From JBKPNX01 sp046732855 (lineage in GTDB: Bacteria > Pseudomonadota > Alphaproteobacteria > Geminicoccales > Geminicoccaceae), in the NCBI GenBank assembly GCA_046732855.1, contig JBKPNX010000072.1, positions 20,548 to 84,547 of the forward strand: DNA of 64,000 nt. Reading direction: 5' to 3'. The notes below the pieces were generated by a model, which ran no database searches, had not been told where the DNA came from, and saw only the letters and a program-made list of their open reading frames with translations. A program made the translations under genes and the position numbers. Within the stretch, counting starts at the first letter, position 1. Each line of letters opens with the position of its first letter. Of the stretch, positions 24,136 to 31,686 are shown piece by piece.

Positions 24136-25638
24136 CTACGCCGGCGTGACCACGACCAGGCTGGCGGCGATCCGGGCGCGGGAATCGCCGTTTTTGATTT
24201 CGGCAAGCCTCTGGCGCAGTTCGTTGAGGAACCGTTCGGCCGTCTCCGATGGCGGCCGCGGTGCCGGGAACACCGGCACATCGGAGGCCAGAGCCACCAC
24301 CAGCTCGACCTCCTGGCGGTCCTCGACGCTCAGCCCGCCGTCGGTGACGAACTCCCGCGCATGCGCCGGCCAGCGCCGGTCCCAGCCGGCCAGCACGTGC
24401 CGGACGGTGCCGTCCTTTAGGAACAAGCTCACCGTCAGATACGCCTCGAAGCGCGGCAGGCCGACGTCGAAGCCAAGATCACCGTCGCTCAGGAGCGCAC
24501 TGCCGCGCTCGATGGCGTCGACGGTGAGACCGAAGTCTTCCTCCTGGTTGGCCCGCCGATACGGGCCGGTCACCTTGAGAATCTCACAGTACAGCTTGTC
24601 AGCGATCGTGCACTCGAGCGGCAGCCCTCCTTGCTCCAGAGGCGGGGTCCCGGCGATCTTGGGACTCGGAATTTCGGCTTGCGCGATCACTGCGCCCGTC
24701 GGCGCGCTGCCTGCGTTCGACGGCGCGGCAGCGGCGGGCGCGTCGTCCTCGCCTGTCGCGGGTGTGGGGGGGAGCGCGCCGTCGTCCGCCGCCACAACGG
24801 CGGGAGACGCCCCCTCGCCTTCCGCCGGCACGCTGCCTTCGATCGACGGAGCGGCAGCAGCCGCTGCGTCGTCCTCCCCTGTCTCGGGTGTGGGGGCGAG
24901 CGTGCTGTCGTCCGTCGCCACGACGGCGGGAGACGCCCCCTCGCCCTCCGCCGGCTCGGTGATGTCCGCGATCCCCTGGCCCGCCGCTGCCCCGCTGCCC
25001 TCGACACCGGCCAGCCGCGGCAGAACGTCGAGGACCACCCGCTCGAGGGCGCCGGTCGGTTGGCAGGTCGTGCCCTTGTCGAACGTGGCCCGGCCGCCCC
25101 CGCTGAAGCTCACCACCTCCCGGGCGCTTCCGCGTTGCCCGCCCGACCGGTCCGCCGCCACGACCGTCTTGGTCAGCACGTAGTTGGAGCCCGTCCTCAC
25201 CGCTGCGTCCTCAGCCCCGGGCTTGACCTCGACCACGAGGCGCGCATCGAGATTCATGTCGCGGGTCACTTCCAGCCGGTGACGATCCACCATCCGATTG
25301 AAGTTCGCGTCACCGACCGCGGGAACCTGCTCGGCGTCGTCGCCTTGCCCCACCAGGATCAAGCCGCAGGTAACGTAAGGCTCCGGATCGCCGCTGTAGC
25401 GCGCGACGATGATGCCGCGTTCCGGATCGGCGAGATCGACCTGCAGCGAAGCCTGGATCAGGCGGTCGAGGAGCTGATTCCAGATCAGTCCGGCCGGCTG
25501 CCCCACGTTGGCCGAGCTGGTCTCGGTCGGCCGCTCGTTCGGCGGCGCATAGCCCAGCCGAGGCGCCGGCGCCGTATCGACGGCGCATGCGCCCAAAGCG
25601 CCCATCAGCAGGCCGGCGAAACCGACTGTTGGCCGCAT
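24136..25638 (-). CDS. Lipoprotein with internal duplication and DUF4384-like end
   Basis: A 500-residue lipoprotein. The signal peptide ends with the lipobox LGAC (GFAGLLMGALGAC). The N-terminal domain (about 40-210) includes NQLLDRLIQASLQVDLADPE and VTCGLILVGQ. The middle is an acidic Pro/Ala-rich linker with two 42-residue copies starting PAEGEGASPAVVA. The C-terminal part (about 345-500: YCEILKVTGPYRRANQEEDF, FEAYLTVSLFLKDGTVRHVL) resembles the DUF4384 type of periplasmic domain. It should sit at the periplasmic face of the outer or inner membrane. The start at 25638 has a strong GGGAGGGG site. It converges on the double glycosyltransferase gene with an 85-base spacer, but no functional link is shown. 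Confidence 0.82.
   Translation of the reverse strand: MRPTVGFAGLLMGALGACAVDTAPAPRLGYAPPNERPTETSSANVGQPAGLIWNQLLDRLIQASLQVDLADPERGIIVARYSGDPEPYVTCGLILVGQGDDAEQVPAVGDANFNRMVDRHRLEVTRDMNLDARLVVEVKPGAEDAAVRTGSNYVLTKTVVAADRSGGQRGSAREVVSFSGGGRATFDKGTTCQPTGALERVVLDVLPRLAGVEGSGAAAGQGIADITEPAEGEGASPAVVATDDSTLAPTPETGEDDAAAAAAPSIEGSVPAEGEGASPAVVAADDGALPPTPATGEDDAPAAAAPSNAGSAPTGAVIAQAEIPSPKIAGTPPLEQGGLPLECTIADKLYCEILKVTGPYRRANQEEDFGLTVDAIERGSALLSDGDLGFDVGLPRFEAYLTVSLFLKDGTVRHVLAGWDRRWPAHAREFVTDGGLSVEDRQEVELVVALASDVPVFPAPRPPSETAERFLNELRQRLAEIKNGDSRARIAASLVVVTPA
24703..24954 (-). repeat. Two tandem 126-bp coding repeats
   Basis: Two direct copies of a 126-base unit lie inside the lipoprotein gene, encoding 42-residue segments that both start PAEGEGASPAVVA and include the GEDDA core. 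The copies are offset by exactly 126 bases (24954 and 24828 on the minus strand), so the duplication keeps the reading frame. It forms a low-complexity acidic linker and probably varies in copy number. Confidence 0.8.
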
Positions 25639-25980
25639 CGATCCCCTCCCAGGGGTTCTGCGCTGTGTGCCTACGAGACGCGGTGCCTTAAACCGCCATA
25701 TTAATACAAACTGGTAGGGCGCGGCAGTTCTTCAATCCGACACCGTGGGGCACCCCGGCATACATTTCCCGGAGGCCCGCCCTGCATTCCTCCCGGCGAC
25801 CGGCGTCGTCGCCGCCGCAGCCAATGATTGAGTTGGCAAGCTTTCGAAGAAGCTGTGCTTGCCGACTGTCGGTTCAATCCTGCACCGGTCTCGCGGTACG
25901 CTGGCGGATGGGGGGCATAGCGGAGCAGAAGGAGGGTGCTTCGACCACGGTCCCGCCATGCCGGGGAAAATCGCCTCGGC

Positions 25981-26104
25981 TTGGTTAACCGGGCGTTCAC
26001 CAAGACCGGTTACCCAGAGCGCACACGATTCTTCGTGGCCGAAAGGCGTTCCTCCCTACTTGGACGCGGCGCCCTTGTCGTGATGACGAAGGCGCCGCTT
26101 TTTT
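25981..26104 (+). ncRNA. Candidate structured small RNA with CCUCC motif
   Basis: Three stem-loops and a terminator lie in a row on the plus strand. Hairpin 1 pairs TAACCGG (25986-25992) with CCGGTTA (26006-26012). Hairpin 2 is CACGA-TTCT-TCGTG (26024-26037). Hairpin 3 is GCC-GAAA-GGC (26038-26047), a GNRA tetraloop. An unpaired CCTCC (26051-26055), complementary to ribosome binding sites, precedes the terminator stem. Alphaproteobacterial trans-acting sRNAs often expose CCUCC in this way. The 5' end is not known, so the left boundary is approximate, and no promoter could be assigned with confidence. Confidence 0.5.
26066..26104 (+). terminator. Rho-independent terminator
   Basis: The stem GCGGCGCC (26066-26073) pairs with GGCGCCGC (26091-26098). 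A few further pairs are possible inside, and six T residues follow (26099-26104). No protein gene ends just upstream on this strand, which is why an RNA gene is proposed for the preceding segment. Confidence 0.75.
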
Positions 26105-26498
26105 CTCATGGCGGCCCCATGGGCAGCGATGCCTTCTGGCCCATCGCGCCGCTGCCGCGATAGATTGACCGAAGACCCCGCGCCGAGCCGGCAGCCAGCG
26201 CCCGCTCGGGCCGCCCAGATTGGAGCACAGGTATTTCTGCGCAGTGGAGCGATGAACCCGTCCGTTGCTCGTCGGCCGATGCAGATCAAGCCGGATCGCC
26301 TGTTTGTCGTGCCTCCTCGTGCTCGTGGCGCCGTCGGCATCGAATCGATCGTGCTGAAGTCTGAGCGACCTCGTCCTGAGCATTCTTCGTTTACGCGAGT
26401 TGCATGACGCCGGCCAGATCCTCGGACCTGCGTGATATGCCCCTTCCGCGCGCCATGTTATCGTTGGCAATGCCGGACCAGCAAAGCGGTGCCTGGTG

Positions 26499-27704
26499 AT
26501 GATTGACCGACGCAAGCTCCTCAGATTCGGCGGCGCCGCGGCGCTCGGCTCTGGCCTGCCGACGCTGAACGCATGGGGGGCGGCGGGCGCCGCAAGTCCG
26601 ATGATGCAGCGTTACGCCACCTTGGGGCGCACCGGACTCGAGGTGTCCGAGATCGGCTTCGGCTCGGCCAGCTCTTATGATCCCGATCTGGTGCGCCATG
26701 CGCTGGATCGCGGCGTCACCCTGTTCGATACCGCCGAGAGCTATCGCTTCGGCTGGTCCGAGGAGGCGATCGGTGAGGGCCTGCGCGGCGCCCGAGATCG
26801 GGTGGTGCTCAGCTCCAAGACCAAGGCGGGCGCGAGCGACACGCAAGCCGACATGATGGCGGCGCTCGAGGGCAGTCTGCGCCGCCTGCAGACCGATTAC
26901 CTGGACATCTACTTCAATCATGCCGTGAACGACGTCGCGCGCATACGCAATGAGGAATGGTGGGCGTTCACCGAGCGCGCCAAGGCAGAGGGCAAAATCC
27001 GCTTTCGCGGCATGTCCGGCCACGGCAGCCGGCTCGCCGAATGTCTTGACTACGCGATCGAGCACGACCTGGTCGACGTGGTCCTGGTCGCCCACAGCTT
27101 CGGCCAGGACCCGGATTTCGTCGCCCGCCTGCGCCACACCTTCCATTTCGTCGCCCTCCAGCCCGAGCTGCCCCGCCTGCTCGACAAAGCCAAAGAAAAG
27201 AACATCGGCGTGATCGCGATGAAGACGCTGATGGGCGCGCGCCTGAACGACATGCGGCCGTACGAGCGCGAGGGCTACACCTTCGCCCAGGCGGCGTTCC
27301 GCTGGGTGCTGTCCAGCCCGCACGTCGACGCGCTGCTCATTTCGATGACCAGTGCCGACCTGATCGACGAGTACGTGGCCGCCTCGGGCGGTCCGGAGTT
27401 GCGCGGCGAGCATCTTCAGCTGCTCGATCGCTACGCCCTGCTCCAGCACGCGCGCTACTGCCGCCCGGGCTGCGATTGGTGCGAAGGCGCGTGCCCCGAG
27501 CAGGTGCAGATCGCCGAGGTGCTGCGCACGCGCATGTACGACGTCGACTACGGCGACCCTGCGCTTGCGCTCGAGGACTACGCCAAGCTCGGGATGGGCG
27601 CGAGCGCCTGCCTGACCTGCGCCCACCAGGCATGTCTTCGCGCCTGCCCCTACGGTATCCCGATCCCCGAGTTCACGCGCGATGCCGCGACCCGGCTCGG
27701 CTGA
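26499..27704 (+). CDS. Tat-exported aldo/keto reductase with iron-sulfur motifs
   Basis: A 401-residue aldo/keto reductase-fold protein. The N-terminus has a twin-arginine signal (DRRKLLRFGGAAALGSGLPT). The barrel follows with MQRYATLGRTGLEVSEIGFG, VTLFDTAESYRFGWSE and a DIYFNHAV segment. The C-terminal region carries two cysteine clusters: C321-x3-C325-x2-C328-x3-C332P and C371-x2-C374-x4-C379-x3-CP. These eight cysteines fit two [4Fe-4S] clusters. An exported reductase of this fold would lack NADPH, so electrons may pass through the clusters. The ATG at 26499 is preceded by a GTG at 26496, and the ribosome binding site is weak. A small membrane protein gene follows. Confidence 0.87.
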   Translation: MIDRRKLLRFGGAAALGSGLPTLNAWGAAGAASPMMQRYATLGRTGLEVSEIGFGSASSYDPDLVRHALDRGVTLFDTAESYRFGWSEEAIGEGLRGARDRVVLSSKTKAGASDTQADMMAALEGSLRRLQTDYLDIYFNHAVNDVARIRNEEWWAFTERAKAEGKIRFRGMSGHGSRLAECLDYAIEHDLVDVVLVAHSFGQDPDFVARLRHTFHFVALQPELPRLLDKAKEKNIGVIAMKTLMGARLNDMRPYEREGYTFAQAAFRWVLSSPHVDALLISMTSADLIDEYVAASGGPELRGEHLQLLDRYALLQHARYCRPGCDWCEGACPEQVQIAEVLRTRMYDVDYGDPALALEDYAKLGMGASACLTCAHQACLRACPYGIPIPEFTRDAATRLG

Positions 27705-27751
27705 GCGGGCCCGGCTGGCATGACCCTCCGGCCGATCCCGCGCCGGTCCCG

Positions 27752-28153
27752 GTGATCGCCTTCCTCGCGCATTTCCTGATCGTGCTCGCGGCCTGGACGG
27801 TCACGATCAAGTTTCTGTTCCCGATCGCTTATGCGCTTGGCGAGGGAGCTCCTGTATCTACTCACGTATACTGGGACTTCTGGTGGGTCCTTCACTTGTG
27901 GCTCGCGTGGGCGCTGCTGCGCTCCAAGTCCTACGCCTATGCGCTCGCGCTCGGCGTGTCGGTCGCGGAGATCGCGATCATCGTGACCAAGTTCGTCCTG
28001 TTCCTCGCGGAGCCCGAGTGGACCATCTGGACCACCAACTGGTTCATCAACAAGCTGTTCGTGCTCGCCTGTTTCTGCCTGCTGCTGCCGACGGTCGTCC
28101 TTCAGCGCCGACGCGAGGAGCGCTTACGCGGCTTAGCGACCCTCACATCATGA
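27752..28153 (+). CDS. Small four-helix membrane protein
   Basis: A 133-residue inner-membrane protein with about four hydrophobic segments: AFLAHFLIVLAAWTVTIKFL, VYWDFWWVLHLWLAWALL, ALALGVSVAEIAIIVTKFVL and NKLFVLACFCLLLPTVVL. The start is assigned to GTG at 27752, because the longer open frame begins inside the aldo/keto reductase gene and the intervening region encodes no credible N-terminus. It follows that gene after 47 bases and may anchor it or relay electrons to it. I do not recognise a family. The ribosome binding site is poor. Confidence 0.65.
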   Translation: MIAFLAHFLIVLAAWTVTIKFLFPIAYALGEGAPVSTHVYWDFWWVLHLWLAWALLRSKSYAYALALGVSVAEIAIIVTKFVLFLAEPEWTIWTTNWFINKLFVLACFCLLLPTVVLQRRREERLRGLATLTS

Positions 28154-28185
28154 GACTCTTGCAGCTCCTCGGGTGCGACCTCAAT

Positions 28186-31008
28186 CTACTGCGGCTCGAT
28201 CCTATCGTGCCTAAGATTTCTTGCCTCATCGAGGTTCGCCCCGTCGAGGTTCGCCCCGTCGAGGTTCGCCCGTTCGAAGTTCGCCTCAGAGAGGTTCGCC
28301 CTGGAGAGGTTCGCCCTGGAGAGGTTCGCCCTGGAGAGGTTCGCTTCAGAGAGGTTCGCCTCAGAGAGGTTCGCCCTGGAGAAGTTCGCTTCAGAGAGGT
28401 TCGCCCTGGAGAGGTTCGCCTCAGAGAGGTTCGCCTCAGAGAGGTTCGCCTCAGAGAGGTTCGCCCATTCCAGGTTCGCCGCAGCTAGGTTCGCGTGTGA
28501 AAGGTTCGCGAATGCGAGAGTTGCCCCCATAAGCATCGTGTATTGCGCAGTGATCAGTTCGAGGTTTGCTTGCATGAAATTCACCTCGAAAAGGTCGCAT
28601 ATATCCAAACATTGGCCTGCCCCATGGATCCAGCCAAAGCAATGCAAGGCGAGCACGTTGCGTGCCCCCGCGCGCTGGCCCTGTAGCCTCCGAATCATTG
28701 CCCCTAACGAGACCGCGTCGGGCCAATCGATCTCGGAGCGCTGTTTTGTAGCCTGAGCGCAGGCGTAAAGGGCCGCCACTAGGGCCTCTTCGGTGCTTCG
28801 CGATTGGCGGGTCATTTCTTGATAGGAGCCCAGATCCAGTTTGGTCATGGGCAGGCTGTTTCGGAGTTGATCATTTATCAACTCGACAATCGTCGTGTGC
28901 CACTCTCCGACCGGGTGGCCTTGCTCTAGTTTCAGCGCCATCTCACGCTCGACGAAAGCAAAGAGATCACGGTCCATAGCAGCGGGACCCGCCAAGCGAA
29001 GCCAGTCTGCGAGGGCGTTCTCCACGTCCTTGCCTTGCTTTCGCTTGCTACGATTGCGTGCCCGCTCTTCGGCGATGTTCGCGATCTCGTTGACCACTCG
29101 CCTGGCAGTCAGGTATTCGCCAAAACTCTTGTGAGTGAATTCAAAGCTACGCTCGCCAGCTGCACGTTTGGCCTGACGGAAATAGAAAGCCGCAAGCAGA
29201 CTAGTGGCGCCTTTTTCGGCACCCTTCTCGAACGCCTGCAACCGATCCGTGAGGCCCGCTCGGGCGCACATTTCGGCAATGCAGTTGACCGACACCCCAC
29301 GCTCTCCTCCGTGCCAGGCTGCTAAACCGACCTCCTCGAGGATATCTTCGAACTCGCCCTGCTCAAGTTTTTCCACATCTGGAAGTTGACGCTCGCCCCA
29401 ACGTCTCTGGTAGACCGCTTCAAGAAGATCGGAGTAGAGAAGATTTAAATTGAAATTGTCGTCAAACTGAATCTTGCCTCTAGCAAAGCTCAGAGCCAGT
29501 AAATAGTTGAGGAGTGGCTGACCTGTGATTTCATCGATGGCTTCGATCTTCAGCGGTTCAGGCAACGACGAGTATATCCGTCCGCTGGCGCGACCGTAGT
29601 TAGCCCACCAGAGATCACGCTGGTCCTGCCCAAGGAGCTCCTCGGGATCACTAAATTGCTCGCGCGACAGCTGATCTGGACCATCGCTTTGAGGTACGAA
29701 GTATGGCAAGACATGTAGAATTTGACCAGGGCGTCTGAAACGCCGTTCACTGGCCTGGACGACAACCTCGCGTCCTCCGAGGATCACTTGCAGTCGTAGA
29801 TCCCGGTCGTTGATGCGCTCTACGGCGCGATCGAGCTCATCAACGAAGTCGGCGGCTGCCTCCTGCCCAACTCTGCCGCTCATCGCCAGTTCGTCGAGCC
29901 CGTCGACGAACATAACGATACGTCGGCGTTCTTCACTTTGATCCAGCGGATCGTATGGCAGGATTTCGAGCTCGCTGGTCACGAAGTTCCGGATGGCATC
30001 GCGGAATCTGCCTTCAAATTCCAATCGGTGTAGCGGAATATAGAGTACACCGAGGTCGTTACCTCTTGCCAACTCGGCGGCGAACATTTTGGCGAAGCTT
30101 GACTTGCCACAGCCGGGCCCACCGCAGACCACCCGAATCGCGTCGTCCTTGTCGGCCCTGTCGATCCATTCGCGCAGATGGCCAGTGAGATGCACGACAT
30201 GCCGAGCTTCCTCGCGATCCGGTCCGCCCCCCATGGGGTCCGCCCCAAGGGGGCCCGCACGCTTCGTACGCTCTGCCCAATAAGCTCGTGGCGACACATA
30301 GATCTGATCGAGCCCAAAGGACTCGTCAAATACAGGCTCTTCGATCTGGCGTTGCAGGTACGCGGCGTTCTTGAGCCAGGCACGCTCCTTGGCGTCCGCC
30401 CGAGCGAATGGGGTCTTCGCCTTGTCCAGCTCCTGTTCGATCGGTCGATAGAAGCTCGGGTCCTTGGCCCATTCGCGATGCAAGGCGAAGGTGAAATAGA
30501 CGCCCAGTCTTCGCACCACTGAGCCGACTTCGGCATCCTTGAGACCAAAACCACGCAACCAGTCTCCAAAAAGCTGCTGTGCGGCCGCAATGATCGGCAA
30601 TTCAGCCGGATGATTGAAGAAGTCCTCGCTGACCCGCACGGGCGTGGTATTCAGCGTCGCATCCAATCTGGCAACCAGCCCTTCAGGGTCGTCCGGTTGG
30701 ACGTCATGAGCTTTCAGCGCCTCGACCGTCAGCTTGGCCATGGCCCGGGCAAGCGTGCGCCGGATCAGATGCCATGCCAGCACTGCCGGAGGTAGCGCCT
30801 TGTCGGTGATCTTGAACGCGAACACGCCGTCGATCGCGCTGGAAACCGTCGTTGGCGCATTGCCGGTCCAAAAACCGACGGTCGCCTTGAGAAGCGCCTT
30901 GAAAACGCCTGGGTAATCGACCTCCAGCTGCTTGTTCCAGACTCCGACCGGCTTCTCGACATCGAAGCCGAAGTCCTCTTCGTCGATCTCAGCCAGCAAT
31001 CTCGCCAT
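28186..31008 (-). CDS. NACHT/STAND NTPase with pentapeptide repeats
   Basis: A 940-residue protein. The N-terminal ~270 residues are an unassigned domain ending in a FDESFGLDQIYVSPRAYW linker. The NTPase follows: Walker A GGPGCGKSS near residue 293, Walker B-type acidic run VMFVDGLDEL near 365-374, and the FTHKSFGEYLTARRVV segment typical of NACHT ATPases. A helical region precedes about 20 pentapeptide repeats of the A(N/T)LXX type (about residues 835-935). Bacterial NACHT proteins with repeat sensors are known phage-defence factors; here the C-terminal repeats would be the sensor part. The start at 31008 has a GAGGGG site. The gene is visibly less GC-rich than its neighbours, suggesting transfer. 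It stands alone, convergent with the small membrane protein gene. Confidence 0.88.
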   Translation of the reverse strand: MARLLAEIDEEDFGFDVEKPVGVWNKQLEVDYPGVFKALLKATVGFWTGNAPTTVSSAIDGVFAFKITDKALPPAVLAWHLIRRTLARAMAKLTVEALKAHDVQPDDPEGLVARLDATLNTTPVRVSEDFFNHPAELPIIAAAQQLFGDWLRGFGLKDAEVGSVVRRLGVYFTFALHREWAKDPSFYRPIEQELDKAKTPFARADAKERAWLKNAAYLQRQIEEPVFDESFGLDQIYVSPRAYWAERTKRAGPLGADPMGGGPDREEARHVVHLTGHLREWIDRADKDDAIRVVCGGPGCGKSSFAKMFAAELARGNDLGVLYIPLHRLEFEGRFRDAIRNFVTSELEILPYDPLDQSEERRRIVMFVDGLDELAMSGRVGQEAAADFVDELDRAVERINDRDLRLQVILGGREVVVQASERRFRRPGQILHVLPYFVPQSDGPDQLSREQFSDPEELLGQDQRDLWWANYGRASGRIYSSLPEPLKIEAIDEITGQPLLNYLLALSFARGKIQFDDNFNLNLLYSDLLEAVYQRRWGERQLPDVEKLEQGEFEDILEEVGLAAWHGGERGVSVNCIAEMCARAGLTDRLQAFEKGAEKGATSLLAAFYFRQAKRAAGERSFEFTHKSFGEYLTARRVVNEIANIAEERARNRSKRKQGKDVENALADWLRLAGPAAMDRDLFAFVEREMALKLEQGHPVGEWHTTIVELINDQLRNSLPMTKLDLGSYQEMTRQSRSTEEALVAALYACAQATKQRSEIDWPDAVSLGAMIRRLQGQRAGARNVLALHCFGWIHGAGQCLDICDLFEVNFMQANLELITAQYTMLMGATLAFANLSHANLAAANLEWANLSEANLSEANLSEANLSRANLSEANFSRANLSEANLSEANLSRANLSRANLSRANLSEANFERANLDGANLDGANLDEARNLRHDRIEPQ
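28231..28512 (-). repeat. 15-bp coding tandem repeat (pentapeptide array)
   Basis: A near-perfect tandem repeat with a 15-base period, core GAGGTTCGCC on the plus strand, covers the 3' end of the NACHT gene. Each unit encodes one pentapeptide of the ANLSE/ANLSR type on the minus strand. The nearly identical DNA copies suggest recent expansion by slippage, and copy number may differ between strains. Confidence 0.85.
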
Positions 31009-31162
31009 GTCGCCAATCCCCTCATCCAGAGCATCTCCCCTATTTGCCTGCGGTTGAACGGTTGAGCAAGCGAGTTAGCGCAAAAGGAAGCGATAGCGTC
31101 GGCTTGGCATGGCGACGGCCCCCGCCTAACCTCCGTGGTGCGTTGCCGACCCAAGGGACGAG

Positions 31163-31636
31163 ATGGGACGCTTCTGGATCCTGGGATGTGGCTTGTGGCT
31201 CGTCGCCTGCGCCGGCGCGTTCAGTCACGCCGAGCCGCCCGAGGTCAGCCTCGCCGGGCTGGCGTTCGATCAGCCCGGGCTGTTCGAGCAGCGGCTGCGC
31301 CTGGACGTGCGCTTGCGCAATCCCAACGACTTCGACCTCGATGTCCAGCGGGTGCTGTTCGACCTCGACGTCAACGGCCAGGGGCTCGGCAAGGCCTGGA
31401 CCACCGACAGCTTCGACGTGCCGGCGTTCGGCGAAGCGGTGGTGCCGGTCACCGTCGTCGTGCCGACCTCGGATCTGATCGAGCGGATCATGGATTTCTC
31501 CGTGACCAGGCGCCTGGATTACCGCCTCAAGGGTGAGGTGAAGCTGAACAATTTGGCGTTCGGCACGTTCCCCTTCGAGCAGGACGGCAACTTCGCCCTG
31601 CCCAAGGTGCCTGTGCCCCCGGCACCCCGCACCTGA
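31163..31636 (+). CDS. LEA/WHy-type lipoprotein
   Basis: A 157-residue lipoprotein with lipobox LVAC (MGRFWILGCGLWLVACAG, cysteine 16). It has a LEA14/WHy-like beta-sandwich: VSLAGLAFDQPGLFEQRLRL, DVRLRNPNDFDLDVQRVLFD and SDLIERIMDFS. Proteins of this kind associate with the envelope and with desiccation or stress tolerance. A GGGACGAG stretch serves as ribosome binding site. The spacer to the divergent NACHT gene is 154 bases. The GH15 gene follows about 50 bases downstream on the same strand. Confidence 0.85.
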   Translation: MGRFWILGCGLWLVACAGAFSHAEPPEVSLAGLAFDQPGLFEQRLRLDVRLRNPNDFDLDVQRVLFDLDVNGQGLGKAWTTDSFDVPAFGEAVVPVTVVVPTSDLIERIMDFSVTRRLDYRLKGEVKLNNLAFGTFPFEQDGNFALPKVPVPPAPRT

Positions 31637-31686
31637 GATCGCGGCCGGGGCGCGAGGGTGCGCGGGTCACCGGCAGGGAAGCACGC

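Larger units (their letters stand above)
25639..26498. other. Long intergenic region with RNA candidate
   Basis: About 860 bases without a convincing protein gene. The open frames on both strands are short, low-quality and overlap each other. The clearest content is a structured segment ending in an intrinsic terminator at 26066-26104, reported as a separate RNA candidate. The rest (25640-25970 and 26110-26490) shows nothing I can name, apart from whatever promoter drives the aldo/keto reductase gene. Confidence 0.5.

Noticed and set aside
24117..24139. GTAGCC/GGCTAC hairpin between convergent genes
   Set aside because: The stem is short and no T-run follows on either strand, so it was not called a terminator.
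28231..28512. CRISPR-like regular repeats
   Set aside because: The 15-base period has no spacers and lies inside a protein-coding pentapeptide array.
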